Assembly (NCBI RefSeq): GCF_003576645.1
Contig: NC_044922.1
Coordinates: 22,844,292-22,908,291, forward strand
Source of the DNA: Ipomoea triloba
Taxonomy: Eukaryota; Streptophyta; Magnoliopsida; Solanales; Convolvulaceae
Direction of reading: 5' to 3'
DNA: 64,000 bases
The position numbers and the translations under genes are program-made. A model generated the notes under the pieces. That model was not told where the DNA came from. It saw only the letters and a program-made list of their open reading frames with translations, and searched no databases. Below, in pieces: positions 52,536 to 64,000 of the stretch (position 1 is its first letter; each line of letters starts with the position of its first letter).

Positions 52536-55500
52536 TTAGGCCTTGCTGTCAATGGCTTCTGCCTCCTGAGGAGCTGATTTCTGCTCAGACAACAATGATG
52601 AGGACTCAATTAACCTAAGAATCTTAGCAAATTTACTTAACCCACATAAGCCAAGGACATAATACTTACATTAGAACTGAATGGTTCCGGCTTGCTCAAC
52701 TTGGCAAACATGTTTCCATAGAATTTCGCATCCTTCTTATTGTATTCTTTTACCTTTTCCTTTAGAACCTTGTATTCAAGCTTCACCTCCCTTTACCAAC
52801 ACAGAAAATTAATCACATTTGTATTGGCTGGCTAACAGAGTTGAAAGATGGGGGGAAAACAATGATACAATACCTGTTGTCAGGATCAATTTCGAGAGCT
52901 TTCTTGATATCAAACTCAGCCAGATCAAAATCAATCAAGTGCATATATGCTTGAGCTCTGCGGTAGAGTGCTTTAACATTAGTACTATCCAGTTCAAGCA
53001 CCTGCATAGCACATTTCAAAAAAATTATTACCTGACATAAAATAAGTTAACATAATAGTGTGCAAATTTAGCATATCAAACCTTAGTACATAGTTTCTCA
53101 GCCTCCTTGTAATCTTTCAATTTCAACTTGCATGCTGCATTGTTTAGGTTGCAAGAGATCTTCAAGGCCTTGGATTGCTTCTTCTCCTCCTCACTAAAGG
53201 AAGTATCATATTCAATGAACTTAACTCCCTACAAAGGCCCATCACAACAAAACGACTGAGTAACAGTGTCATCCTATGTCAATGGCAGCACAAAAAGAAA
53301 AAGAAGGCACCTACCTTCTCATATCTCTTTGAAGCTCTTGCATATTTGCCTGCCTTGAACAGTACATTTCCTTCTTCCTTTTTTTTCCCTGCAGCCTCAA
53401 TTTTCTCCTGGGTGTTCATATCCCATGATTCTCTTTCCTAAAAGCCACCATGTAGCATCAATTAGAAGATGAATCCTAATTTACCCACTAAAAATAAATT
53501 TTAAAAAATTAAGAAAAGGAAATCATTTAGTATACCTTGACAAAAGAAACAAGTTCAATTTCATAAGACACAGTGGAATTGGGAGGAACCACAGCTAAGT
53601 CCTGCTTTGACTCAGATGAACCAAAAGCATACTCTGGTGCAACAGTCAACAATGCGACTTCACCCTTCTTCATTGTTAGCACAGCCCTGTCCAACCCATC
53701 AATAACTTGCTCTGTTCAAAGCAAAACAAAGTTTGTTAGGAAAATAAGCAAACTAAGATGGTGCAATTATAAGGAAAGCACGTCGAAAGCAAGAACTCCT
53801 ATTAGCAATGGTACACACCCTCGTCTGTCTTGAACTCAAATAGTCCATCTTCATTATCTCCATCATGACCTTTGTTGATAAAGATTGTGCCATCCTGCAG
53901 CTTCCCAATTAATTTCACTGCCAGCAGAAGGTAAGATGTAATTACACACCAAATTGGTCACAAATATACATGCCATTTTCATTTCATTAATACTAACACT
54001 TTACAACAGCTCCTTCATTGGGACGTTCATATCCTTCCCCTTCCTTCACGATCTTTTTTATTACTTTCTTATCATCGGTGACATTCGTCACAGTCTTCCA
54101 TGAAACTAGCTCCAAATTAATTAGTAGTGTTGCATTAGGGGGAACAGCTCCTACATCACCAGAGGCTGGCTTTCCCTTCTCACCAAACCCATCTGCATCA
54201 GCAACAATGTATAAGTAAATATCAAAAGCAATCCAATGCATATGCGTGATACAAACTGCTTACACTGAGGCTTCACTGTTAACTGCACTTTCTCTCCTTT
54301 CTTCATGGTTTTAACAGCCTTGGTAAGTGCAGGGCAAAAATGGCCTGTTCAAAAATATTTGTTGTTACCAGAGAGAACAGTTTGCTTTTTCTAAATACAT
54401 ATGCTGTATGAATCTATATCTACTCAAACTCATAAAATAACCTCAAGACATACCTTCTTCAACAGTGAACTCCACTAGATCTGATTTGGCAACTAATGTT
54501 CCATCTTCAAGTCGGGCCTCATACTTGACTGAGTAATAATAATTTTAAAAATTTGTTTGTCACTTCTCAGGAAATAAACAAAACAAATGAGGCACAGTTC
54601 ATCACAAATGAAATTTTGACTGCACACCTGAAACCTCATCAGGGTCCTTAGGATTTTCCCATTTCTCTCCCTCAGCAAGAACCTTCTTAAAAATTCCACC
54701 ATCCTTGCAGATGTCCTTAACACTTACCCAGGACAGCAATTCCACATCAAACTGGAGAGTTGCATTTGGAGGAATGGTAGGGGGGGAACCAGACTCACCA
54801 TAGGCAAGATCTGGAGGAATAGTGAAGATACAAGATTCACCCTTCTTCATTGTTTTGATACCTTGATCCCATCCCTTTATTACTTGACCTATTCAAGAAA
54901 GAAAAAAATGATCACTAATCCAAATCAATACCATCTTTGGCTGAAAAGGTTACAAAACAAAAAGTGCCTAGTCCTCAATTATCAAAGACAAACATAAATG
55001 GGAAACCAAACCTCACACACTAAAGGAGAGTGATAGGAAAAAAGGGAAAGGCATTCAACTGTTAAAGACATAAATTTTTGTCATGAAAGGAGAAAATGGA
55101 TTTGAACTTTGAAGCTTGAGTTTGCAGATTGAAATAAATATACCATCCAATTAAGTACATACACCTATTCATTCTTAACCCCCAAAACATTCCTATCCAT
55201 ACAAGTGCCACTTTTCACTTACAGACCTTTTACAGTTCTCACAAACTTAAGGGGAGTTATCACATTACTTCGGAAACTTCTGCCCCTCCCATAATGAGGA
55301 GAGCCTCTATAAACAATTTTTCACAAAAGTTTAAACAAACAATTGAATTTTCTACTATCTAATGCTTCAGATATTCTGAAAGGGATGCTTTTAGATTAAA
55401 AATAGCACCAATCCTGAAATCAAGGAAGACAAATTGCATCCCCAATTACTTCAGTCACGATCACCATATGACAAACACAGGAACAAAAGAGAAACAAGTT

Positions 55501-56002
55501 ACCACATAAAATCCGCAAGTTTATCATAAATGTTTAAAAACGCTAGCAGCATGCTACACAGACAGAGTTAAATAAATTCTGAAAAGATGCAATCTCTTCC
55601 GAAATGTGTATTAATTCGGTAACTAGAAAGAATAGTTCAGGAACCTTCACTGACCTTGCCCAAGAGTGAACTTAAACGGAGTCCCCCTATCTCTACTCGA
55701 GTCAAACTTAGTTCCGTCGAGCAGCGTCCCAGTGTAATGAACTGAAAATCAATCCAAATATTCAATGAATACCAGCAAAAATCACCAAATATTACCAATC
55801 GCTAAAGAACAAGCCGTGTAATAATAATACCTTCCACTTCGTCGCCAGGCTCAGGAGTCTCCCAGCCTGCACCTTCTTTGACAAGCTTCTTCTTCAAGCC
55901 TTGGTTTCCGATCTCCTTTTCCTCTCCGACCTTCATTACCGGATTGTCATCGGGCAGATCCAAGTCATCCATCTCCGCGGGCGGCATATCAAAATCCTCC
56001 AT
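52536..56002 (-). CDS. Peptidyl-prolyl cis-trans isomerase FKBP62/FKBP65-like (ROF type)
   Basis: Multi-domain immunophilin; Arabidopsis ROF1/ROF2 bind HSP90 and modulate heat-stress transcription. Exons on the minus strand: 55831-56002, 55655-55741, 54628-54888, 54454-54528, 54264-54344, 53998-54192, 53819-53917, 53536-53711, 53315-53437, 53082-53228, 52874-53001, 52670-52790, 52536-52604; 577 residues. The start [19 protein letters not shown] is the acidic family N-terminus. Three FKBP domains follow (about 40-155, 160-275, 280-385): the first keeps [20 protein letters not shown], the W of IKGWDQG and [14 protein letters not shown] repeats lie at 400-515 ([31 protein letters not shown]). 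[19 protein letters not shown] covers the expected calmodulin-binding region. The exon 6 donor was set after 53998 because only that site keeps frame (VVKLKLIGKL). All introns are GT-AG; the gene looks intact. Confidence 0.95.
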
Positions 56003-56096
56003 TATCCAGGAACGCAGGGAAGAATCAGAAAATTGCGGGATTCAATTGGCGTCGTCACTTGTAGGTAAGACTTGGGTTGAAACTTGAGAGTGAGGG

Positions 56097-56103
56097 TTAT
56101 AGA
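56097..56103 (-). promoter_or_regulatory. Possible TATA box of the FKBP62-like gene
   Basis: CTATAAC on the minus strand, about 95 bp before the start codon. The spacing suits a short 5' UTR. Confidence 0.45.
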
Positions 56104-56115
56104 GATGCGTTTGAT

Positions 56116-56130
56116 GTTCTGGAGAGTTCC
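56116..56130 (-). promoter_or_regulatory. Heat-shock element upstream of the FKBP62-like gene
   Basis: gTTCt-gGAGa-gTTCc gives three alternating 5-bp units of the nTTCn/nGAAn heat-shock element with one mismatch (GAG for GAA). It lies 13 bp upstream of the possible TATA box. Known ROF genes are heat-induced through HSFs, so the site fits the gene's expected regulation. Confidence 0.55.
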
Positions 56131-56309
56131 AGTGGGGTTTAGAAGTTAGCAGTTGTATCGAGGGTCAGGATGCTCCAGTTTCGTACAGTGTGATTTCAAC
56201 CGTTGGCTGTTACTAGCAAAATATTACTCCGTATTATTTGCAACTAGTATTAGACTATTAGTACAGTTTCAATAATTAAAGCAAATTTCAAAGTACTCGA
56301 CTATTTTGT

Positions 56310-57600
56310 GAAGTTATCACATTTAATCCTATTTTTTTAATTTTGTCATATTACATCCTTTATTTTAACAATTTTCACTTTTAGTTCTTGATTATTATAA
56401 CATTGTCACATTTAGTCTTATTTTTTTAATTTTGTCATATTACATCCATGACTTTGAACAATTTTCACTTTTGGTCCTCCACTATTATGGCATTGCCACA
56501 TTTAGTCCTATTTTTTAGTTTTGTCATATTACATCTATGACTTTCCGTTAAAAATTTCATTATTTTAACATTAAAATTGATAAATAACAAAAAAAAAATG
56601 AATTAATAACCAATGTAGTCCCTCGACTATTAGAATTTCACCACTTTGGTATTCGACTTCCAAACTAACTCAATTTCGTCCCCAACTATGCAAAAATTTT
56701 TTTTTTTACCTAAAATGGTCCTTCGACTATTACGATTTCACCACTTTGATCCTCGGCTACCAAAGATGCTCAATTTAGTCCCTAACTATGCAATTTTCAC
56801 CTAAAATGGAAAATGGTCCATCAACTATTAATATTTCACCACTTTGATCATCGACTATTAGGATTTCTCCACTTTGGTCATCGACTCGCCAAAAAGGTCT
56901 CCAAATCCACAATAAACTTACATTTTATGTTAATATTTGCATAGTTGATGACTAAATTGAGCAACTTTGGTAGTCAATGACCAAAGTAGTGAAATCCTAA
57001 TATTTGAGAGACCATTTTAAGTACAAATTACATAGTTAGGGACTAAATTGAGTAACTTCTATAATCGAAGACCAACGGACCATTTTAGGTAAAAATTGTA
57101 TAGTTAGGGATTAAATTGAACAAATTTGGTAGTCGATAACCAAAGTGGTGAAACCATAATAGTCGAGGGACCAAATTGGGTATTAACTCAAAACAATGCT
57201 TACATATATCGTAACTCATATTTCAAACACATTAGAAATATCGTAAATATCAAAGGATGTAATATCGTAACTCATCAAAATATGAGTTACGATATGTATA
57301 AAGATTATTTTATCATTTGTTATATGTAAATTTAAGGATATCACTGTGTTTCAATATCGTAACTCATATTTCTAGCCGTAAAATAATGGAATTTTTAACG
57401 GAAGATTAATGGTGGCAATAAAATGAAAGTCATGGATATAATATGGCAAAATTAATATAATAGAACTAAATGTGGCAATGGCATGATAATCGAGGACTAA
57501 AAGTGGAAGTTGCTCAAAGTCGTGGATGGAATATGACAAAATTAAAAGAATATGACTAAATGTGGCAATGCCACAATAGTCTAGGACTAAATGTGTAAGT
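56310..57600. mobile_element. Fold-back element (outer) with nested fold-back
   Basis: The left arm consists of two or three tandem copies of cacatttagtcctatttttt plus aattttgtcatattacatcc (56325-56545). The right arm has the reverse complements (ggatgtaatatcacaaaa- and gaatatgactaaatgtggca-type phrases, 57370-57620). The middle is occupied by the element at 56600. Confidence 0.65.
56600..57188. mobile_element. Fold-back element (gtccctcgactatta type), nested
   Basis: Left aattaataaccaatgtagtc plus cctcgactattagaatttca pairs with right accataatagtcgagggacc plus aaattgggtattaactc. Inner words caccactttggt and accaaagtggtg recur several times per arm, so the element has internal tandem duplication. 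Confidence 0.75.
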
Positions 57601-57634
57601 TGCTCAAAGTGAGGGATGTAATATCACAAAAGAG

Positions 57635-58465
57635 TTAATACCCAATATAGTCCTCGATTATAGTGGTTTTACTTGATTTAGTCCTAAATGACTTTTTGTA
57701 CTTAATTTAGTCATCGACTTTGATAATTTTACTCAATTTAGTATTCCGTTATCAATTACGTTTGTTGACCGTTAAAAGAAGGGGTCAACACGGTAATTTC
57801 TCCTCCCTCTTTTTTTTGTCAGATTACCTCCTCCCCATAAAATTTATGATGGGGTTTGAACATGAATCTCTATAGACTGGAATACAGGTTTGGCCATTAC
57901 ACAAATACTATATATAAACCATTTTAACATTTTCAACAACTAGTATTGATTTTATGAAGAAGAGTGAGGAGAATTGTGGAGAAGAGGGTAATATTGATTC
58001 GGTTATTTCGGTCGGTTATGAGAAGGGTAATTTTTTTTTCGGTTATTAACCGAAAATTGACCGATGCTCACCCCTACCACTCAATATCCTTAAAAGTTGT
58101 GCCCAATTAAAATATAGTGAAGAATACATCTCTACATTTCTTCTCTTGGGTTTCATTTCCACTTTGCAAACATAAAAGAAATGAAGAACATTGTACATTT
58201 TTCTTTCCGATCTCTTCATTTCCATTTCGCAAATAGGGCTTCAAAAAAAATCATTCTTAATCTTTCTCTCTCTCATCTTCTCTTCAAGTGGTGGTAGGTA
58301 ACCCTCGCTGGTGTTGGCATCCACAACTGAATTGTTGTAATCGTTTGTCTTTCAAATCTCTAAACATCACTACTCTCTGTTTTTTTTAGATCTTTTTATC
58401 GTTCTTATAGTGAAATGTAGATCCGATGACTTTTAGAAGAAACAAGTTTGTGTCTGTGTGTATCC
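57635..58465. other. Intergenic DNA with half fold-back and tRNA-like remnant
   Basis: 57632-57790 (gagttaatacccaatatagt, cctcgattatagtggtttta) is a left arm without partner. 57845-57920 (gatggggtttgaacatga, ggccattac) resembles a decayed tRNA-like repeat. No gene was recognised. Confidence 0.45.
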
Positions 58466-58469
58466 ATAA

Positions 58470-58559
58470 TCAAGTGGGAACCATGCCCTAGGTGAGAACC
58501 TGTTGACAAATCCAAATCATTAATCTAGTAAATCTGGCGGTTGAAAATAAGCAAAACTT
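58470..58559. mobile_element. B-type element, copy 8, left part (split by the LINE)
   Basis: aatcaagtgggaaccatgcc plus ctaggtgagaacctgttgac is a B-type left end. Its partner tccacaagttctcacctggg plus gagtggttctcatatgatt stands at 63840-63881, beyond the LINE. The last 11 bp are the LINE target site. Confidence 0.75.
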
Positions 58560-58697
58560 GATGGTCCGAAAAGCGGTTCTCTCTCTAGGGTTTTCTTAGA
58601 GAGGTTTTCTCCCTAGGTTTTCTAGGGTTTTTCTTTCTGTCGGTTTCTTGCTTTGCCTGTCCGTTCCTTATCGTTTGTTTTTCGTCCGGTCGCCTCT

Positions 58698-59693
58698 ATG
58701 GATCCCCAAGAGCTGTCTGAAAGCTACGCAACTCTGTCGTTGGCGGAGGAAGATGAGGGTGGCTTGGACGCCCCTGATGTCGATCAAGCATGAGGGAGTA
58801 TCACATATTACGAGCTTGTTGGCAAACTACTCACAGATCGCCCCTTCAAGTTTGATGCCATGCAACAGGTCCTGGCATCAGTTTGGCGCCCCCTTATGGG
58901 TGTTCGAATCATCCCTTTAGACGATAATCTTTTCACGTTCCAATTCCCTCATCAGCGTGACATGCAGCGCGTCATGGATGATGGTCCCTGGGCTTTCGAA
59001 AATCAAACCCTAGTTTGCCAGCCGTTACCTTCTGGGAGTCGTCCGGAGGATGTCTCATTGGATATCTTGGATTTTTGGGTGCAGATTCATGAGCTGCCCG
59101 GAATGTATGCTACTTCTACTTTCATTCAACAGATTGGGAACTACTTAGGTGTGTTCGTGAAGGCTGACGGAAACAATTTTGGTGGGACATGGAAGAGTTA
59201 TCTGCGCATTCGTGTTTCTTGGAAGGTTTCGGAGCCGCTAAAAAGGCGCATGAAACTCCGGTTACGTGATGGTTCCTTCCATTGGGTTCTATTCAAGTAC
59301 GAGAGGCTGAACATCTTTTGCTTTTGTTGCGGATTACTGGGGCACTCGGATAAATTCTGTCACAAAGCCTATCGTGAGGGAATTGAGCCAAAAGACTATC
59401 CTTATAGTGCTGAGATGAGAGCAGGCTTCAAGAAGCAGTCGAAAAAAGTGGGTGCTAAATGGCTATTACCAGACCTTCCAAAGACTCCAGTGTTTGTTTC
59501 TGACACCCCTAACATCCCCTCTAATGATCCGTTAGTTTTGGAGGAATGTAGTATTGTACAGGCTAATCACAAGCGTAGAAGAGAGGACAGTACATCGGAT
59601 GATCAGTTGACTGATAATGAAGTAACTATGGAGGATGTCTCAAAAAACTTGTGTTTGGTGGGCCCGGTTGTCCAGGCCCGCCCTTCCCAATGA
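58698..59693 (+). pseudogene. LINE ORF1 (DUF4283 plus zinc knuckle), one in-frame stop
   Basis: RNA-binding protein of plant L1-type LINEs. The frame opens at the ATG at 58698 (MDPQELSESYATLSLAEEDE) but meets TGA at 58791, codon 32. It then stays open to 59693. After the stop it reads LTDRPFKFDAMQQ and LASVWRPLMGV, the DUF4283 start, followed by VMDDGPWAFENQTLV and IHELPGMYAT. A CCHC knuckle (C-x2-C-x4-H-x4-C, within CFCCGLLGHSDKFC) lies at 59319-59360. The next ATG, 58860, falls inside the domain, so the upstream ATG is the original start. The TGA is in a context (GCA TGA GGG) where a CGA-to-TGA change is plausible. The stop codon overlaps the ORF2 start as ATGA. Confidence 0.88.
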
Positions 59694-62600
59694 GTACCTT
59701 AAGCTGGAACTGCCGGGGTTTGGGTGGCCCTCGGACAGTTCGAGAACTAATGGGCTTCGTGTCCACACAGCGACCCAATTTTGTGTTTCTTATGGAGACT
59801 AAATCAAGAGCTTCTCAGTTGGATGTGTTAAAGAATCGGTTAGGGTATGAAGGTTTGTTTACAGTGGATCGTGTTGGTTTGGGGGGTGGCCTTGCCCTCT
59901 TCTGGCAGACTTCGGACATGGCAACCTTGATGAGTTATTCTGGGAATCATATCGACGTGTCTGTGCATCTGGCTGATAAACCACCTTGGCGTTTAACGTG
60001 CTTTTACGGTTTCCCGGAGAGGTCTAGGAGACAACAAGCGTGGGATCTTCTCAGGGAGCTTAAAGAACGATCAACCCTTCCTTGGGTTGTGATTGGTGAT
60101 TTCAATGACATTGCAGATCACTCTGAAAAGAGGGGGCAAATTGCCCATCCGGATAATCTTATACGTGGTTTCAATGAAGCTCTTCAGGATTGCGATCTTT
60201 CGGACTTGGGTATGAGTGGTCATCCTTTTACATGGGAGAGGGGTAGAGGAACGAACCACTGGATTGAAGAGCGCTTGGATAGGGTGGTTGCATCGTCTGA
60301 TTGGAGGGAGATGTTTGATGATATATCAGTTCTTAATTTTCATGCAGTGTCGTCCGATCACAGTGCACTATTTCTCAGCCTTCAGGGGAGCCCTACCCGG
60401 CCCTCTCGTAGGAAATTTAAATTTGAATCGGCTTGGTTATTGGATGTCAATTGTAAACAGGTGGTTGAGGCCTCTTGGGGTCAATCTTCTGAGCATGATT
60501 TTCAGCGTCGCATTATAAAGTGTGGTCAGGACCTTTGGCGATGGGGTTCTGATTATTTTAAGAAGGTTGGGCGACGCATTCAGTGGCTAAAAGATCAAAT
60601 TGAGCGGGTAAGGGGCAGTTATAATCCGACAGATGTTGCTCGGTATCAAGCTTTCGAAGTTGAGTTATGCAATTTACTTACTCAGGAGGAGTTATACTGG
60701 AGGCAAAGATTGAAGCAATTATGGTTAAAAGAAGGGGATTCGAATACGAATTTTTTTCACAGTTTTGCGAGTCATCGGAGGAAAACCAATTTCTTGCATC
60801 GGTTGCTATCTCATATTGGCAGTTGGGTAGAAGGGACTGATATGAATTCCGAGATTTTGAGGTACTATACAGAGATTTTCTCTTCAGCTAATGGAGAGCA
60901 AGGTGTGTTGCAAGGAGTTTCCCCAAGAATTTCGCAGGCTATGAATGAATCTCTTCTTAGTCCAGTACACCCGGATGAGGTTAAACAAGCGGTCTTTTCT
61001 ATGGCTCCTGACAAAGCCCTAGGACCGAATGGTATGGCCCCTTCGTTCTATCAATCTTTCTGGTCTATTGTCGGTTATGATCTTACATCTTTTGTTACCT
61101 CCTGTTTTCATAATCGCACTTTACCTAGGGATTTAAATGTGACAAATGTAGTCCTAATTCCAAAGAAAAAGTTACTGGAGAGAGTTTCTGACTTAAGACC
61201 AATAGCCCTATGCAATGTTGCATATAAGGTCCTAGTCATTGCAAATCGCATGAAAGGCATTATGGATATGCTTATTTCCCCATCCCAGAGTGCGTTTGTT
61301 CCTGGCAGACTAATATCAGATAACATTATCTTAGCAGGGGAAATTGGTCACTACCTAAAGACTAAGCGGAATGGTAATGTTGGTTGGGCAGCTCTCAAGC
61401 TTGATATGGCCAAGGCCTATGACCGGATGGAGTGGAGCTATTTAGAAGGGATGCTGCGTGCATTAGGGTTTGCTCATGATTGGGTAACCCTTATTCGGAT
61501 GTGTGTTACTTCGGTTAGTTATAACATCCAAGTTAATGGTGTATCAGTAGGTTCAGTTGTTCCCACTAGGGGCATTAGGCAGGGTGATCCCTTGTCCCCC
61601 TATCTTTTCATTTTATGTGCTAAGGGTCTGTCTTTGCTTTTACAGCATTATGAAGCTCGAGGGAGTATTCATGGAATCAAGGTGGCTAGAGGGGCCCCCT
61701 CGGTCTCTCACCTTTTCTTCGCGGATGATAGTCTTCTTTTCTTCCGGGCTACTGAGAACGAGGCCCAAGCGATAAACCAGTGTCTTCAGCTCTATGCCGA
61801 TGCCTCCGGTCAGCTTGTAAATTTTGAAAAGTCTAGTATCACCTTCAGTACTAATACCAATGCTCCAGTTTGCACGACCATTGCACGGGTATTCGGTGTT
61901 AGTCAGACCCCAGATTTTGGACGCTATCTAGGACTCCCATCTTTCCTTGGGCGGCATAAAGTGGCAATATTTCGCTATATTGAGCAGCGGGTCCGTGATC
62001 GAGTTAATGCATGGAATTCAAAATTCCTCTCCAGAGCTAGGAAGGAAGTGCTTCTAAAAAGCATCGCTCAAGCCATGCCCCTGTTCACAATGTCTGTGTT
62101 TCTCCTCCCTACTTCGGTGTGTGATTCTATTGAGAAAGTCATGAACGCTTTCTGGTGGAAGTCTAAAAGCTCTACATCTCGAGGTATTCACTGGCTGAGC
62201 TAGGCTCGAATGGCTGTACCGAAATGCTTTGGAGGTTTGGGGTTCAAAAGGTTGCATGAATTTAATATTGCTTTATTGGCAAAACAAGGCTGGAGGTTAC
62301 TTGTGAATGCTCATTCTTTGATGGCTAGAGTGCTGAAAGCTAAATATTTCCCTAATACGAGCTTCCTGGACGCGACCATTGGACACAATCCGAGCTACCT
62401 ATGGCGAAGTATCTTGGCAGGTCAGCAGGTTCTTCGGGAAGGAGTAATCCGCCGTGTGGGAAATGGGACTGACACGCTTGTTTGGGGATGGTCATGGTTA
62501 TCAGACAAAGATAATCCTTACCTCCATACGCCATGCATTAATGAATTGAAGGACTCCCGTGTCTGTAATCTTCTAAACAGCGATGGTGAATGGGATGTGG

Positions 62601-63712
62601 ACCTACTGCATGATATTTTTTATGAGCGAGACGTACCTAGAATTATTCGCACCCCCGTTTCTACGAATTACCCAGATGTTTGGTGCTGGAAAGGGGACAT
62701 TAAAGGAGCTTACACGGTTAAGCATGGCTATCGGCTTCAAACTACGCAGATACTGTCACAAGGAGTTTTACCGGAGTTCACAGAATGGAGACGCCTTTGG
62801 GGTTTGAAAGTGCCTGCAAACATTAAGAATTTTGTTTGGCGTTGCTTGAGGAATTTTCTACCTGTTCTTGAGAATCTGAGGTCGAAGGGAGTTGCAGTTG
62901 GTGGTGGATGTTCTTACTGTGCTTCGGATGTCGAGTCCGTTTCGCATGTGTTGTGTGAGTGTCCATTGGACTGCGTTTTATGGGGCTCTGTTGATGTGTT
63001 AAGAGGCCTCTCGTTCCCTCACTTCGTCCAAGAGATGTTATGCACTGCAGAATACTCTCATATACTGCTGATGGTGGCGAGGTTTTGGTTACTATGGAAG
63101 GCTCGCAATGAGCGTGTTTGGAATGGTAATTTTTGGCAATTAAACTCTCTATAGCAACAGGTGCATGATCTGGTAGCTACTTGGCAGCAGACTTTTCAGG
63201 TTGTCTCTCCCACTCAACAAGGTTCAATTCCTCATGTTGAACAATGGACATCACCCCCACATGGTAAGATCAAGTGCAACATAGATGCTGCTTTGCATAC
63301 TGACAGTGTATCCTTTGGAGCAGTACTTAGGGATTCGAATGGATCCTTTGTGGCTGCTTGTGGTGGTAATTTGTTTTGTGACAAGGACCCATTCGTGGCT
63401 GAGGTTATGGCAGCGAAAGAGGCGCTCAAGTGGTTAAAGAACCGGGGTACTCAACATATTATTTTGGAATCTGATTGTTTAAATTTATGTACTGCTTTCA
63501 ATTCTTCGTCTCTTGATTACTCCTATGTTGGTTTGATTATTAAACAATGCAAGATGATTGCCAGTGACATTGGGGATGTTGTCGTTCGCCATGTCAGAAG
63601 GTCAGCGAATCACGTAGCTCATGTGCTTGCACAAGCAACTGGTTCCTCTACTGTTCTTAGTGTGTGGGAGTCTATCCCCCCTATTTGTATTTCAAGTTTG
63701 GTGCTGAGTTAA
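59690..63712 (+). pseudogene. LINE ORF2 (endonuclease, reverse transcriptase, RNase H), two in-frame stops
   Basis: Starts at ATG 59690 (MSTLSWNCRGLGG) and runs to 63712, 1340 residues if read through. TAG at 62201 (codon 838, in a HWLS-ARMAVP context where plant LINEs normally have Trp) and TAG at 63152 (codon 1155) interrupt it; no frameshift. The AP-like endonuclease comes first: METKS, VVIGDFND, SSDHSALF. Reverse transcriptase follows: DKALGPNGMAPSFYQ, FVPGRLISDNI, LDMAKAYDRMEW, IRQGDPLSPYLF, and catalytic FADDS (codons 677-681). A zf-RVT domain (LWGLKVPANIKNFVWR, CSYC, HVLCEC) comes next. RNase H is last: NIDAAL, AEVMAAKEAL, LESDC and ANHVAHVLAQ. The proline usual in the KAPGPDG box is Leu here and the Asp is Asn. 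Confidence 0.93.
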
Positions 63713-63749
63713 TTTTTATAAAGTTCGTTTTGGTTTTCAAAAAAAAAAA

Positions 63750-63883
63750 GCAAAACTTTATAATATTTATGAAATTGACCAAGCTCATTTTTTACTTGAT
63801 TTCCCATCCATCAAATATTACAGATAAATGGTTTAGATTTGTCCACAAGTTCTCACCTGGGGAGTGGTTCTCATATGATTAAC
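63750..63883. mobile_element. B-type element, copy 8, right part
   Basis: Begins with the second copy of the LINE target site, ends ggttctcatatgattaac, and is followed by (TA)n at 63884-63899. Confidence 0.75.
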
Positions 63884-63899
63884 ATTATATATATATATA
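63884..63899. repeat. (TA)n tract shared by two elements
   Basis: A short TA run between B-type copy 8 and G-type copy 5. Confidence 0.9.
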
Positions 63900-64000
63900 G
63901 ATTTTGGTTCAAATGCGGCCGTGCTCTCCCGTGCGGCCGTGCGGTCACACACCACTCAATGTTACGAAATACACCACTCAATGTTAAGAAACACACCACA
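63900..64000. mobile_element. G-type element, copy 5, cut by the window edge
   Basis: ttcaaatgcggccgtgctct plus cccgtgcggccgtgcgg, then caccactcaatgttacgaaa and caccactcaatgttaagaaa, match the left half of copy 3 almost word for word. The right half lies outside the window. Confidence 0.8.

Larger units (their letters stand above)
58560..63749 (+). mobile_element. Nearly full-length L1-type LINE with 11-bp target duplication
   Basis: AAGCAAAACTT occurs at 58549-58559 and again at 63748-63758, directly after an A-tail (63739-63749, overlapping by two A). The 5.2-kb unit has two open reading frames. A short 5' leader contains two tttctctctaggg-type phrases. ORF1 carries one internal stop and ORF2 two, with no frameshift, so the insertion is young on the scale of this window. 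The 5' end may be complete, since 138 bp precede the ORF1 start. Confidence 0.9.

Overview
The window is nuclear DNA from a flowering plant, most likely a eudicot. It has GT-AG introns, host genes with plant-type orthologues, very AT-rich intergenic DNA, and every common class of plant transposon. Convolvulaceae is only a guess from the general look of the repeats; nothing here proves it. One 509-base N gap (37123-37631) and two single-N joins (31503, 33374) show that it is a draft assembly.

Three intact host genes are readable. The first is an 8-exon bHLH transcription factor of the bHLH62/78 type on the plus strand (20019-22379). The second is cytosolic ribosomal protein eS8 (RPS8) on the minus strand (40797-42539), with telo-box and site II promoter motifs. 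The third is a 13-exon FKBP62/65 (ROF-type) multi-domain peptidyl-prolyl isomerase on the minus strand (52536-56002), with a heat-shock element next to its promoter. They are housekeeping or regulatory genes with no obvious functional link. A broken tyrosine-aminotransferase-like gene (about 44995-49000) lies between RPS8 and FKBP62, with a MULE transposase gene inside one of its introns.

The rest is transposon-derived. 1-2330 is a copia remnant. 2279-4090, 12640-13200, 14806-15490, 16620-18540, 26690-27480, 35216-35980, 37048-38126 and 58470-64000 carry two families of short elements bounded by (TA)n tracts. 5100-14780, 24400-24860, 38650-39412, 42785-43795 and 56310-57660 carry fold-back elements, often nested. 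28819-34864 is a MULE with a perfect 9-bp target duplication, carrying a spliced plant-mobile-domain-like gene; its apparent internal 1.9-kb duplication is probably an assembly error. 58560-63749 is a nearly complete L1-type LINE with target duplications, damaged by only three in-frame stops.

The most unusual pattern is the (TA)n-bounded pair of families. 'B-type' elements have conserved ends and a centre built from a short repeated word that differs from copy to copy. 'G-type' elements have GC-rich inverted ends and accactcaatgtt words. In every place where a G-type copy is seen, a B-type copy lies next to it across a shared (TA)n tract.
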